Positions 1 through 8,156 of a stretch of DNA of 64,000 nucleotides are shown piece by piece. Each line of letters opens with the position of its first letter. The first letter of the stretch is position 1. The DNA comes from Bin87 sp965220505 (GTDB lineage: Bacteria; Chloroflexota; Dehalococcoidia; Lucifugimonadales; UBA3495): the NCBI GenBank assembly GCA_965220505.1, contig CBDCQE010000001.1, positions 1,550,001 through 1,614,000 on the forward strand, written 5' to 3'. A program made the translations under genes and the position numbers. The notes under the pieces are model-generated. The model was not told where the DNA came from and made no database searches. It worked only from the letters and a program-made list of their open reading frames with translations.

Positions 1-393
1 CCCGAAATACCGCGCGCCATCTTTGTGCACGCCCCGCGTGATGTAAACGCGGGGAAAGTCCTCGGACAGGTCTACTTTGAGGTAGGGGTAGGTTTTGTCG
101 TCCTTGAGGCGAACGTTGAAATAGGGCCGGTGGCGCTTGATGAGGGTGTTCTCAAGGATGAGCGCCTCGGCCTCGGTGTCGGTGACGATGTATTCGAAGT
201 CGGCCAGTTCGCTGACCATGCGCCGGGTCTTGCGATCCAGGCCCGCCGGCGACCCGAAATAGGAACGAAGCCGGTTACGCAGTACGGCGGCCTTCCCGAC
301 GTAGATGACCGCTCCAGCGGCGTTCTTCATCAGGTAAACGCCGGGGCGTTCCGGCGTCACCAACAGGCGGTGGTCGAATTCCTGCCGAACCAC
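1..393 (-). CDS. uvrC: UvrABC excinuclease subunit C, N-terminal part (cut by window edge)
   Basis: Only the first 131 residues lie in the window; the gene continues past base 1. UvrC makes the two incisions flanking a lesion in nucleotide excision repair. The N-terminal GIY-YIG nuclease domain, which makes the 3' cut, is visible: GVY at residues 18-20, YVG at 31-33, and the conserved Lys and Arg-rich segment (NRLRSYF) just after. The GTG at 391-393 is chosen as start because the frame is closed by a TGA seven codons upstream and no ATG lies between. It follows the small membrane-anchored protein gene by 27 bases and is probably co-transcribed with it. The family assignment is secure. Confidence 0.93.
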   Translation of the reverse strand, partial: MVRQEFDHRLLVTPERPGVYLMKNAAGAVIYVGKAAVLRNRLRSYFGSPAGLDRKTRRMVSELADFEYIVTDTEAEALILENTLIKRHRPYFNVRLKDDKTYPYLKVDLSEDFPRVYITRGVHKDGARYFG

Positions 394-420
394 GATCCGG
401 TCCCCGCCTCATGCGCGGGC

Positions 421-765
421 CTACAGCACGAAGGAAACGGCGACGAGCACAACCACCAGCACGCCGGAGAAGATGCCGATGCGCCGCAGTTCCGAACCAA
501 CGTGGTTGTATGCGGCCGGGCGGTCGAACCGTCGGCCCCGGGGCACGGAAGCCGGCCGGCCAACGGCAGTTGTGGCCCGAGATTGGGCCGGGGCCGTCGC
601 GGTAGCAGCAGAAACCCGACGTTCCGGTTCGGCTTCAGCCACAGCGGACGTTGCCGGGGAGGCGGCAGCAGGATTTCGCACCGGAGCCGCGCGGTTCGCG
701 CCGCCACGACGGCGACGCAGGTTGTTCTGTCGGGCCGCCACCCGTTTGCCTTTGCTCGGCATCAC
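421..765 (-). CDS. Small basic tail-anchored membrane protein, unknown function
   Basis: The product has 114 residues. The N-terminal ~90 residues are rich in Arg, Ala and Pro (low complexity, strongly basic), followed by one hydrophobic segment at the C-terminus (IGIFSGVLVVVLVAVSFVL), so it would be a tail-anchored inner-membrane protein with its basic part in the cytoplasm. An AGGAGG-type ribosome site precedes the ATG. It sits directly upstream of uvrC on the same strand. Low-complexity composition makes homology hard to see and no domain is recognised. Reality of the gene is supported by the ribosome site, the clean transmembrane end and the tight spacing to uvrC. Confidence 0.6.
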   Translation of the reverse strand: MMPSKGKRVAARQNNLRRRRGGANRAAPVRNPAAASPATSAVAEAEPERRVSAATATAPAQSRATTAVGRPASVPRGRRFDRPAAYNHVGSELRRIGIFSGVLVVVLVAVSFVL

Positions 766-866
766 CCACCTCCTGGCGCCACGACCCGGCTATTGGCGTC
801 GTCGGCGCAGCATTTATCTTGATGTTATACGACCCAACCGTCGCGGATCGGATCGCGCTTGAATCC

Positions 867-875
867 ATAATACCA
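867..875 (-). promoter_or_regulatory. Extended -10 promoter upstream of the small membrane protein/uvrC
   Basis: Read on the minus strand the sequence is TGgTATTAT, an extended -10 element, about 100 bases upstream of the ATG at 765. No good -35 box is present at the usual distance. It matches the TGnTAnnnT pattern seen upstream of several other genes in the window. Confidence 0.4.
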
Positions 876-955
876 GCATGGACTCGGTGCGCGATCCGTC
901 ACCGACCGCGACTTATGTCAATTAACCGTCGGTCGCCAGCGCTCCGCAGAATACG

Positions 956-1555
956 TCACCCCACCGAGATACCCAGCTCAGCCTGCATGTCGGCGACGGC
1001 CTGGTTGCGGGTCTTTCGCTGCCACTGGGGACGGGCGTTGATGGGCTCGTTGATGATTTCGGGGTCGATTTTCAGGGCGACGAACACCGGGCCCGGCCGG
1101 CTCAGAATCTCTTCGATCTGGCTGGCGAAGTCCTCCAGGTTGTCAATAGCATAGGTGGACGGATAGCCACATCCCTGGGCGACCACGTCATATTCCATCT
1201 GCTCGGCGTTGGGAACGGGCTGGCCGCCGGTGGTGGCGTATACGCCGTTGTCCAGCATGAAATGGTAGAGGTTGGACGGCGCTTTCTCCGCAATGGTGGG
1301 CAGGGCGCCCATTCCCATCAGCACGTCCCCTTCGGAATCGAACAGCACCACGCGCTGGTCCGGAATGGCCAGGGCCAAGCCGAGGGCAAAAGAGGCGTGG
1401 CCGCCCATGGCGGGGTCGCCCAGGGGAAGGTCCCGATCGGGCTGATCGCTCAACTCGACCCAGAACCGCCCGCCACGCCCGGGTATTACCACCGCGTCGC
1501 CGCGATGCTTGTTGAAGATTTCCAGCATTTCCGCCGTTTTCATCATGGTGGTCAC
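956..1555 (-). CDS. TPP-dependent decarboxylase, C-terminal-type (beta) subunit
   Basis: 199 residues, homologous to the beta subunit of sulfopyruvate/phosphonopyruvate decarboxylases (ComE type), which carries the pyrophosphate and Mg2+ site of thiamine diphosphate. The TPP motif can be aligned by spacing: residues 74-76 then 25 residues then Asp102-Asn103. The normal Gly-Asp-Gly is replaced here by Ser-Glu-Gly (Glu75), so the metal-binding Asp has become Glu. The segment DNGVYATTGGQPVP is typical of the family. It follows the alpha-subunit gene by 18 bases on the same strand and the two should form one enzyme. The substrate (sulfopyruvate, phosphonopyruvate or another 2-oxo acid) cannot be told from sequence. 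Confidence 0.82.
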   Translation of the reverse strand: MTTMMKTAEMLEIFNKHRGDAVVIPGRGGRFWVELSDQPDRDLPLGDPAMGGHASFALGLALAIPDQRVVLFDSEGDVLMGMGALPTIAEKAPSNLYHFMLDNGVYATTGGQPVPNAEQMEYDVVAQGCGYPSTYAIDNLEDFASQIEEILSRPGPVFVALKIDPEIINEPINARPQWQRKTRNQAVADMQAELGISVG

Positions 1556-1573
1556 TTCCGTTATCTGCGTTGA

Positions 1574-2083
1574 TCAGCGGCTGACGTTGAAGCCGTGGTA
1601 CTCGTCGCCGACGAGAACGGCCACGGGACGCTTCTCCCGTTGTGCCTCGGCAAAGGCGATGGAGATGCGGTCGGCGTCCTCATCAGACTCCACGAGGTAG
1701 TAGTTGATGTTGAACGCATGAAGGAAGCGTTCGGTGTAGAAAGCGGCGGTGTCATTGATGACCCCGTGGCGCGTCCAGCCACGATACCCGACCATCATCA
1801 CCACGGGGACGTTCATGCCCAATCCCCATCCTCGCAGGGAGTCGCCGGACTCCATCATTCCGGTGTTCTGAATCAGGATCACCGGCTTCTTGCCGCCGGC
1901 AGCGAGGCCTGCCGCCGTTGAAAAGGCGTGTCCCTCACGGCTCACGGGCACCAGGTCCAGGCTGGGTTCCTCGCTCATCAACACGTAGAGGAAGTTGGTC
2001 TCGCTGTCAGGGAGCCATACCACGTGAGTGGCTCCGTTCTTCTTCAACTCCGCCAGGATGCGGGCTGGACTCAATTCGGCCAT
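1574..2083 (-). CDS. TPP-dependent decarboxylase, N-terminal-type (alpha) subunit
   Basis: 169 residues from the ATG at 2081-2083. It matches the alpha subunit of sulfopyruvate/phosphonopyruvate decarboxylases (ComD type), the half that binds the aminopyrimidine of TPP. The activating glutamate is seen in SREGHAFSTAAGLAAGG, followed by the usual ILIQNTGMMESGDSLRG stretch. The frame is open upstream, but a start before MAELSPARIL would add a basic, non-homologous tail, so the internal ATG was chosen. It is first in a two-gene unit with the beta subunit (18-base gap). The neighbouring upstream gene is a solute-binding protein, which fits an uptake or sensing link but does not identify the substrate. 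Confidence 0.82.
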   Translation of the reverse strand: MAELSPARILAELKKNGATHVVWLPDSETNFLYVLMSEEPSLDLVPVSREGHAFSTAAGLAAGGKKPVILIQNTGMMESGDSLRGWGLGMNVPVVMMVGYRGWTRHGVINDTAAFYTERFLHAFNINYYLVESDEDADRISIAFAEAQREKRPVAVLVGDEYHGFNVSR

Positions 2084-2247
2084 AGGTGGTACCTGCCTGG
2101 AAATGTTTGGGGCAAACGGGAGCGCCGGGTTGCCGCAGTCAGGTATACCCGGCGCGTGATTATGCGTCAACCGGGCGCGCCGGCAACGCCTGATATTGAA
2201 ATGTTCGGCGTTGGGAAACGACCTGCAGGGTCGGCGCAGCCACCCGG

Positions 2248-3171
2248 CTAATCGTCGGCTGCGACCGCCGGCTCGGCCAGGCGGTTGTCCACAAGATCCG
2301 CGCTGCAAGCAGCGCCGTCCAGCAGACCCCAGCGTACCATCCAGTGGTAGGTGTCCTCCACAATCTCGTCGGTGTAAGGCGTGTTGTAGGAGTAACGCAA
2401 ACGGGGAAGATGGAAGTCCTCTGGCGTGATGCCGCCGAAGCGGCCGGCCACCGCAGCGAACCGCGGCTCGTCAATGAGATACCGGAGGTACCTGCGCTTG
2501 TCGGCGTTGATCCGGTCCACCGCTTTCGCAACAGCCCGGTTGATGGCCGCGAAAGTTGCCTCGTCCATGTTGTCGCTGGCGTTTTCGGCGCCCAGATAAT
2601 GGCCCTCGCAGACCGGCCGGCAACCCAGCTTTTCGGCGAGGGTGATCCAGGGTTCCATGAGGGCGGCGGCCGCGACTTCGCCGTTCATCAGGGCCTCAAA
2701 CCGGAACTGCGGAGACCCATAATGAACCAGCTTGATCTTCTCCTCGGGCAGATAACCCGACAGGAGCCGAAGCGCCACGTAGTGGGATCCGGCGTGGAAC
2801 TGAACCGCCACCGGTTGGTTGCCCAACGTCCCGGGGTAGTAATGGGGCGAATCAGGGTGCACCAGGATGGCCTGGGTGGCGACTGCCGAACGGAGGGCGA
2901 TGATGCGGGCGCCCTGTTTGCTTTCATAGGCCCGACGGACCTGACCTTCCTCTCAAGCGCGGTAGATCGATACCTGGGCATCCTCAAACGCCACGTGGCC
3001 AAGGATCGGGTTCACTTCTTCCGGATTCTCGGTGGGGGTAACTCTGCCGCTGTTCAGCGCGGTGACGAATTCCATGTCGATGCCTTCGGCTTCGAACAGT
3101 CCCTCGTCACGGGCGACCAGCCAGGGCAGGCTGAATACCACGCCACTGATTTCGCTGACGACTTTCTTCAT
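2248..3171 (-). pseudogene. SsuA/NMT1-like substrate-binding protein with in-frame TGA at codon 73
   Basis: The two halves are in the same reading frame: MKKVVSEISGVVFSLPWLVA... up to SIYRA, then TGA (forward 2953-2955), then EEGQVRRAYESKQGARIIAL and on through MHPDSPHYYPG to the stop at 2248, about 307 codons in all. The second part carries the typical family sequence (LVHYGSPQFRFEALMNGEVAAAALMEPW). No signal peptide is present, so the protein would be cytosolic, as in THI5-like and some decarboxylase members of this fold. Either this is a nonsense mutation or base error giving a broken gene, or the UGA is recoded. TGA is a normal stop elsewhere in the window. It lies upstream of the TPP decarboxylase genes. 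Confidence 0.75.
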
Positions 3172-3368
3172 TGCTGACGCTCCTGAGCGTGAAACGGGAA
3201 GTGCGCGGAAGTTTAGCAAAGTCGCCCCCCTGCGTCCATTTGAGACGCCTTCTACGCCGGTACCGCCCACTAACCAAACCAGTCTGAGACTGGAGTGCGG
3301 GAGAGAGGCCCCGGGCCCGCGCACAGGTCCCACACGCGGAGCCGGCCAGCGTCCCGGCGTGCGCCCTA

Positions 3369-3377
3369 TGCTATACT
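3369..3377 (+). promoter_or_regulatory. Extended -10 promoter for the FIST operon
   Basis: TGcTATACT lies about 60 bases before the FIST start codon. A GTCCCGGCGTGCGC block at 3351-3364, upstream of it, is repeated exactly in front of rpiB. No TTGACA-like -35 is seen. Confidence 0.5.
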
Positions 3378-3437
3378 CGCGCCAAACGAGACAGCCTGCA
3401 AATTGGGGCTGAAATTAGCCCTGTAGAGGTGTTTACT

Positions 3438-4628
3438 ATGCAGTGGGCTTCTGCGCTATCTCAACAGAACAGCCTGCGCGCCGCCCTTTCCGAATGCGCG
3501 GCTTCCATCCGCACGAACATGGGCGACACGGCGGCAGACCTGGCAGTGGTCTTCGCGTCTTCGGAGTATTCCTCGGACTACGCCAACCTTCCCGAGCTGG
3601 TTGCCGAACTGCTGGGGCACCAGGCTCTGGTGCTGGGTTGCTCCGGCGGCGGCATCATCGGCGGCGGCAGCGAGGTCGAGCAGGAACCCGCCGTTTCCGT
3701 GACGGCCGCCAGCCTGCCCGGGGTCAACATTCACCCCATCCGGCTGGAAAGCGACAACCTCCCCAGTCTGGACGCGGCGCCGGACGATTGGCACACCGCC
3801 CTGGGGGTCGACCCGGGGGACCAGCCACAGTTCGTCCTGCTGGCCGATCCGATGTCGTTCCCGGCGCAGAACCTTTTGCTGGGACTGGACTACGCCTACC
3901 CCGCCGCCGCCAAGATTGGCGGGTTGGCCAGCGCTGCCCAGGGGGCTCGCCAAAACGGCCTGTTCCTGGGGCGCGATTACCACGATTCCGGAGCCGTCGG
4001 CGTCGCGCTAACGGGCAACATCGTTGTTGAAACCGTGGTAGCCCAGGGATGCCGGCCCATTGGGTCGCCGATGCACATCACCCGCAGCGACCGCAATTTC
4101 CTCGTCGAGCTCGACGGCCAGCCGCCGCTGAACGTGCTCCGATCCTTGTTCCAGGGAGCCGAGCAACGCGACCGCGACCTGATGCAGCACTCCCTGTTCC
4201 TGGGCGTGGTCATGGATGCGCTGATCGACGAGCCCCAGCAAGGCGATTTCCTGATCCGCAACGTGATGGGCATGGACCAGCGGAGCGGGGTCCTCGCCAT
4301 CGGCGAAATGCTGAAGGAAGGTCAACTGGTCCAGTTTCACCTGCGGGACGCGGAAACCTCCGCGGATGATCTGTCGGCGGTGTTGGAACGCTACGCGGTG
4401 GACAACCGGGAGAACCCGGCCCACGGTGCGTTGCTATTTTCGTGCCTGGGGAGGGGCAAATACCTCTATGGCCGATCCAATCATGACACCGAGGTGTTCC
4501 ACGAAAAGGTTGGCGCCGCAGTGCCGTTGGGCGGTTTCTTCTGCAACGGAGAAATCGGGCCGGTGAGCGGGACCACGTTCCTCCACGGATACACCAGCAG
4601 TTTCGGCATTTTCCGTCCACGCGCGTAG
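3438..4628 (+). CDS. FIST N/C domain sensory protein
   Basis: 396 residues covering FIST_N (roughly residues 25-225) and FIST_C (roughly 240-390). FIST domains are cytosolic ligand-sensing modules proposed to bind small molecules such as amino acids. Typical family features are LVLGCSGGGIIGGG near the N-terminus, KIGGLASA in the middle, and the C-terminal GALLFSCLGRG and GGFFCNGEIGPV segments. No kinase, GGDEF or other output domain is fused. The ATG at 3438 is preferred over the GTG at 3429 because the AGAGG ribosome site lies at 3425-3429. A Leu-binding-type protein gene starts 13 bases after the stop, so the two form an operon and may sense the same ligand. Confidence 0.85.
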   Translation: MQWASALSQQNSLRAALSECAASIRTNMGDTAADLAVVFASSEYSSDYANLPELVAELLGHQALVLGCSGGGIIGGGSEVEQEPAVSVTAASLPGVNIHPIRLESDNLPSLDAAPDDWHTALGVDPGDQPQFVLLADPMSFPAQNLLLGLDYAYPAAAKIGGLASAAQGARQNGLFLGRDYHDSGAVGVALTGNIVVETVVAQGCRPIGSPMHITRSDRNFLVELDGQPPLNVLRSLFQGAEQRDRDLMQHSLFLGVVMDALIDEPQQGDFLIRNVMGMDQRSGVLAIGEMLKEGQLVQFHLRDAETSADDLSAVLERYAVDNRENPAHGALLFSCLGRGKYLYGRSNHDTEVFHEKVGAAVPLGGFFCNGEIGPVSGTTFLHGYTSSFGIFRPRA

Positions 4629-4640
4629 GAGATCAGGGCG

Positions 4641-5780
4641 ATGGCGGCAACCATCAAGGCCGGGATATCAGCGTCGCTGACCGGCCAGTTTGCTACGCAA
4701 GGCCAGCAGGCGCTGGTCGGCCTCTCTGCGTGGGTTGATCATGTCAACCAGCAGGGCGGCCTCACCGTGGGAGGAGAAAAACGTCCGGTTACGCTGGTTA
4801 GATACGACGACGGCAGTACGGCGGAAGCGACACGCCGGGCCACGGAACAACTGATCACGGGCGACCAGGTTGACCTGCTGTTCGGGCCGTACTCTGCGGG
4901 TCTTACCACGGCGGCCGCAGAAGTCGCCGAGACCCACGGCAAGGTGGTGTGGAACCAGGGCGGAGCCGGCGACGCGCATTACGCCCGGGGGTTTCGCAAG
5001 GTGATCAGCGTGCTGACTCCGGCCGACCAGTACCTGGTCGGAGCGCCGGCGTTGGTCCGCCAGGTGAACCCCGAGGCCAACCGGCTGGTTATACTGCGGA
5101 TCGACACGGGCGCTTTCGCCAGGCTCGTGGCTCGCGGTGCGGAATCAGCGGCTCACGAGTTGGGGTTCACCACGGTGCTGGATCTGCGTTACCGGCCGAC
5201 GCAGGTCAATTTCACCGAGATCGCCCGCCACGTGGCCGAACAGGAACCGGACCTCGTGGTTACCGTGGGGCGCATCCGTCACGACATTGGGACGGCCCGG
5301 GCGCTGGCCCGGCTCCCGAACCGCAACAACATCGGTTTGGCCGCCGTTATCGCGACCCCCATCGCCGGATTTGAAGAACTGCTGGGCGAAGCGGCCGACG
5401 GGTTCGTGGGTCCGAGCCAATGGGAACCGGCATTCAGCATACCAACGCCCGACGTGGGGCCCGGCGCTGCCGAAGCGCTGCGGATACTGAACGACGCGGC
5501 CGAGGCAGCAGACGTAGCAATCGACTACCCGATGGCGCAAGCCATGGCGGCCGGCCTGGTCGCCGAGCGCTGCGTCGCGCTGGCGGGCGACCTGGACGAC
5601 GATGCGGTCCTGGACGCGGCGGTGAACGCGGACTTCACGACGTTCTACGGGCGCTTCAAGATTGACGAGTCGGGCCGCCAGATCGGCAGGTCGGTTGCGC
5701 TCATCCAACGCCAGAACGGCCGCAAAGTGGTGGTATGGCCGCAGGAGTTAGCCGAAGGGGAACTGCAGTACCCGTTCTGA
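4641..5780 (+). CDS. Leu/Ile/Val-binding-type (Peripla_BP_6) protein without signal peptide
   Basis: 379 residues, the fold of branched-chain amino-acid and amide binding proteins such as LivJ, UrtA and AmiC. It begins MAATIKAGISASLTGQFATQG, which is already the first strand of the mature fold, and there is no signal peptide or lipobox. The protein is therefore expected in the cytoplasm, like the regulator AmiC, rather than as a transporter component. No ABC permease or ATPase genes are nearby. It is the second gene of a two-gene unit with the FIST protein (13-base gap). A sensing or ligand-buffering role is inferred; the ligand is unknown. Confidence 0.82.
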   Translation: MAATIKAGISASLTGQFATQGQQALVGLSAWVDHVNQQGGLTVGGEKRPVTLVRYDDGSTAEATRRATEQLITGDQVDLLFGPYSAGLTTAAAEVAETHGKVVWNQGGAGDAHYARGFRKVISVLTPADQYLVGAPALVRQVNPEANRLVILRIDTGAFARLVARGAESAAHELGFTTVLDLRYRPTQVNFTEIARHVAEQEPDLVVTVGRIRHDIGTARALARLPNRNNIGLAAVIATPIAGFEELLGEAADGFVGPSQWEPAFSIPTPDVGPGAAEALRILNDAAEAADVAIDYPMAQAMAAGLVAERCVALAGDLDDDAVLDAAVNADFTTFYGRFKIDESGRQIGRSVALIQRQNGRKVVVWPQELAEGELQYPF

Positions 5781-5789
5781 ACTGACGAA

Positions 5790-5817
5790 GCCGCCGGGAC
5801 GAGTGTATCCCGGCGGC
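5790..5817. terminator. Strong GC hairpin between convergent genes
   Basis: A perfect 10-bp stem (GCCGCCGGGA / TCCCGGCGGC) with an 8-base loop lies 10 bases after the binding-protein stop and 27 bases before the end of the oppositely oriented VOC gene. There is no strong T tract on either side, so it may serve as a two-way terminator or a 3'-end stabiliser. Confidence 0.55.
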
Positions 5818-5843
5818 CATTTGCTGCAGAGGGATTGCGTCGG

Positions 5844-6233
5844 CTAGTCAGGGCGCTGGATGATCTCCAGGCTGACCTTGTCGGGCGCCTCCACGAACAT
5901 CACCTGGGAGCCGGACGGCATGGTCCACGGCTCGCAAATGATATTGGCGCCGGTGGACTTGAACCGTTCGAAGGCCTCCTGAATATTGTCGGTCTGGAAG
6001 CCGAAATGGTCCAGGCCAAAGCGCGGGTGGGTGGACCCGGGCACGGCGTTCTCGCCCTCGGCTTCTCCGGATACGGTGAGCAGAGGCTGACCGTTCAGCT
6101 CCAGGGTGTGGGAGATCGTGTTGGACAGCGGACGCGTGGAAACGATCTCCGCGCCGAAGTTGTCAACGTAGAACTTGGCTGCGTTGTCGGGGTCTTCGCT
6201 CCGCAGGTGCAGGTGGTTACAAACAAAAGCCAT
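5844..6233 (-). CDS. VOC (glyoxalase/bleomycin resistance) family protein
   Basis: 129 residues, one vicinal-oxygen-chelate domain built from two beta-alpha-beta-beta-beta modules. The likely metal ligands are a His near the N-terminus (NHLHLRSEDP), the His in GLDHFGF starting the second module, and the Glu in VSLEIIQ at the end. Members include lyases, dioxygenases and isomerases, so the reaction cannot be named. It lies downstream of, and in the same direction as, the PEP-mutase-family gene (49-base gap) and could be co-transcribed. A second VOC gene at 32378-32740 has the same length class. Confidence 0.8.
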   Translation of the reverse strand: MAFVCNHLHLRSEDPDNAAKFYVDNFGAEIVSTRPLSNTISHTLELNGQPLLTVSGEAEGENAVPGSTHPRFGLDHFGFQTDNIQEAFERFKSTGANIICEPWTMPSGSQVMFVEAPDKVSLEIIQRPD

Positions 6234-6282
6234 GATCGCTTTCCTCCTTGATTAGTGGTAACCGAAAATCCCAGCGGGCCGA

Positions 6283-7137
6283 CTACTTCAAGTAATCAGC
6301 GATCTGCTGGTCGTAATCGTCCTTTCGCGTGACTTGGGCGATCAGTTCCGGCGAGGCGCACTGGTCGCGCAGATCGCCAGGTGCGACGCCGTCACGCAAA
6401 GCCTTCAGCGTGTCGTACACCGCCTTGATCGAAGCCTGGAAGGACAGGTGCCCCTGCAGGGCCACGCGCACACCGTTCTCGCCGAGCCATGCCTTGTCGG
6501 AGAGCTCGCCACCGGCTCCGCCCAGAAGCAGTGGTATGTTCAACTCAGCGTTGACGGCCTCGACCTGGGCCTTGGTGCTCGCGCCGGCCAGGAAGATGGC
6601 ATCAACGCCGGCGGCTTCGTAGGCCTTCACGCGACGGATGCACTCGTCGAGTCCTTCACTCAGGCTGCTGGTGCGACCGGCAACCACCAGGTTGGGGTCG
6701 GTGCGCCCGGACAGGCCGGCCTTCATCTTGCCCACGCCCTCTTCGAGGGAAATGTACCGTGGACCATCGCCAAACTGCATGGGCAGCACGGTGTCCTCGA
6801 TGGTCAATGCCGCGACACCGGAAGCTTCCAACTCTTCGACGGTACGTTTCACGCTGAGGGCGTTGCCATAGCCATGGTCGGCGTCCACCATCAAGGGCAG
6901 TTGGCCGGCGCGACAGATGCGGTAGATCTGCTGGGCGAATTCGCTGAGGGTAAGCACGACGTAGTCGGGGGCGCCCAGCACCGTCCCGCTGGCAATGGAG
7001 CCGGCAAACATACCGACTTCGAAGCCCAAGTCCTCCGCGATACGGGCGGAAATCGGGTCAAACACGGAGCCGGGATGTACGCAAACATCGCCGGCCAGAA
7101 CGGCTCGATACCGCTCCCGTCGCTTGGTGTAGTCCAT
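6283..7137 (-). CDS. Isocitrate lyase/PEP mutase family protein, oxaloacetate decarboxylase-like
   Basis: 284 residues forming a TIM barrel of the ICL/PEPM superfamily. Metal-binding residues are visible in DADHGYG and in IEDTVLP. The run TVLPMQFG and EGVGKMKAGL resembles the PA4872-type oxaloacetate decarboxylase group rather than true PEP mutase (no EDKxxPKxNS signature) or isocitrate lyase (no KKCGH). The likely reaction is decarboxylation of oxaloacetate or cleavage of a related 2-substituted malate or carboxylic acid. An AGGAG ribosome site precedes the ATG at 7137. It is upstream of the VOC gene on the same strand. Family confidence is high; exact activity is moderate. Confidence 0.83.
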   Translation of the reverse strand: MDYTKRRERYRAVLAGDVCVHPGSVFDPISARIAEDLGFEVGMFAGSIASGTVLGAPDYVVLTLSEFAQQIYRICRAGQLPLMVDADHGYGNALSVKRTVEELEASGVAALTIEDTVLPMQFGDGPRYISLEEGVGKMKAGLSGRTDPNLVVAGRTSSLSEGLDECIRRVKAYEAAGVDAIFLAGASTKAQVEAVNAELNIPLLLGGAGGELSDKAWLGENGVRVALQGHLSFQASIKAVYDTLKALRDGVAPGDLRDQCASPELIAQVTRKDDYDQQIADYLK

Positions 7138-7286
7138 ACGCTTTTGGCTCCTTTGGTTGCGTCGTTCGGCGGTATGCTACCATCCGTCCCGTGTATTCTA
7201 ACCAATTCGTGCGGGGGCGCAACCTGCGGGCTGTGCTGCACCGAGCCGGCAGCATCGGCCGGCGATAGCACGGCGCCAGCGATACT

Positions 7287-8156
7287 ATGACCACGATAAT
7301 CGGCGTCGACTTCAGCGGCCATCGGGAAGACCGCAATACATGGATGGCGTCGGGGAAACTCACCGGCGACGGTGCGCTGGAGCTGGACAGCGTGCAACCG
7401 GTGCGGCGCGACGACCTTTACGTCGCGCTGTGCGATGTGCCGACGCCGGCGGTGGCGGCATTGGACTTCCCGTTTGGCGTGCCCCGGGCGTTCGCCGATT
7501 CCCTGTGCCGGGAACGTACCTTGAAGGACATGATCGACATCTGGGGAGTCGTGTCCGCATTGACAGCGCACGAGTTCGTCAACAGGCGGGACGAATTCGT
7601 AAACCAGCGGCCCGGGCTGCCACTCTCGGAGCGAGAACCCAAGCGCGCCGGCGACCTGGCCTACCACCGCGAGAGTTATTCGCCCCTGCATACCGTCAAC
7701 CCGAACATGCTGCCCATGACCTATGAAGGGATACGCATGCTGCATCGGTGGCACCACGAGCGTCCCGACCGATGGCACGTGCCGCCACTGGAGCCCACGG
7801 GGCCACCATCTCAAAGGGTCACGCTCTTGGAACTCATGCCGGGGGCGTTCCTGAAATCGGTTGGACTACCGTACAAGGGCTACAAAAAAGGACGCACCGC
7901 GTTGGAAAGGCGCGACGAAATCCTGGGCAGGCTGGCCGAGGCGTCCGGCGTTGGCTTGCCCAACTTGGACCGCGTCCGCATGGCCTGCCGCGCCAATGAC
8001 GACTGCCTGGATGCGGTGGTTGCGGCGGTGGGAGCGGCGGCGTGGGCCAGGGACTCGTCCCAATTTCACCACCCCAACCTCGATGAACTCGCCGATGCTG
8101 CGTTGGAAGGTTGGATTTACGTGCCGAGACTCGACGGGCCGGACGGCTCAGGCTGA
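7287..8156 (+). CDS. DUF429 family protein (RNase H-like fold)
   Basis: 289 residues. The start MTTIIGVDFSG carries the first acidic residue of an RNase H-like fold, and LDFPFG and the C-terminal NDDCLDAVVAAVGAAAWA block are characteristic of DUF429. The family has been predicted to act as a nuclease, but no activity is established. It is transcribed alone on the plus strand, and its last nine bases overlap the end of the convergent aquaporin gene. A possible extended -10 (TGCTACCAT) lies near 7172. Confidence 0.75.
   Translation: MTTIIGVDFSGHREDRNTWMASGKLTGDGALELDSVQPVRRDDLYVALCDVPTPAVAALDFPFGVPRAFADSLCRERTLKDMIDIWGVVSALTAHEFVNRRDEFVNQRPGLPLSEREPKRAGDLAYHRESYSPLHTVNPNMLPMTYEGIRMLHRWHHERPDRWHVPPLEPTGPPSQRVTLLELMPGAFLKSVGLPYKGYKKGRTALERRDEILGRLAEASGVGLPNLDRVRMACRANDDCLDAVVAAVGAAAWARDSSQFHHPNLDELADAALEGWIYVPRLDGPDGSG

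Noticed and set aside
25..822. Long plus-strand reading frame over the uvrC 5' region
   Set aside because: Antisense to uvrC and the tail-anchored protein, with Arg/Gly/Pro-rich composition typical of GC-rich shadow frames. The uvrC GIY-YIG motif is on the other strand.
2953..2955. Genome-wide reassignment of TGA to an amino acid
   Set aside because: TGA ends many intact genes here (for example at 5780, 34040 and 44535), so it is a normal stop in this organism.
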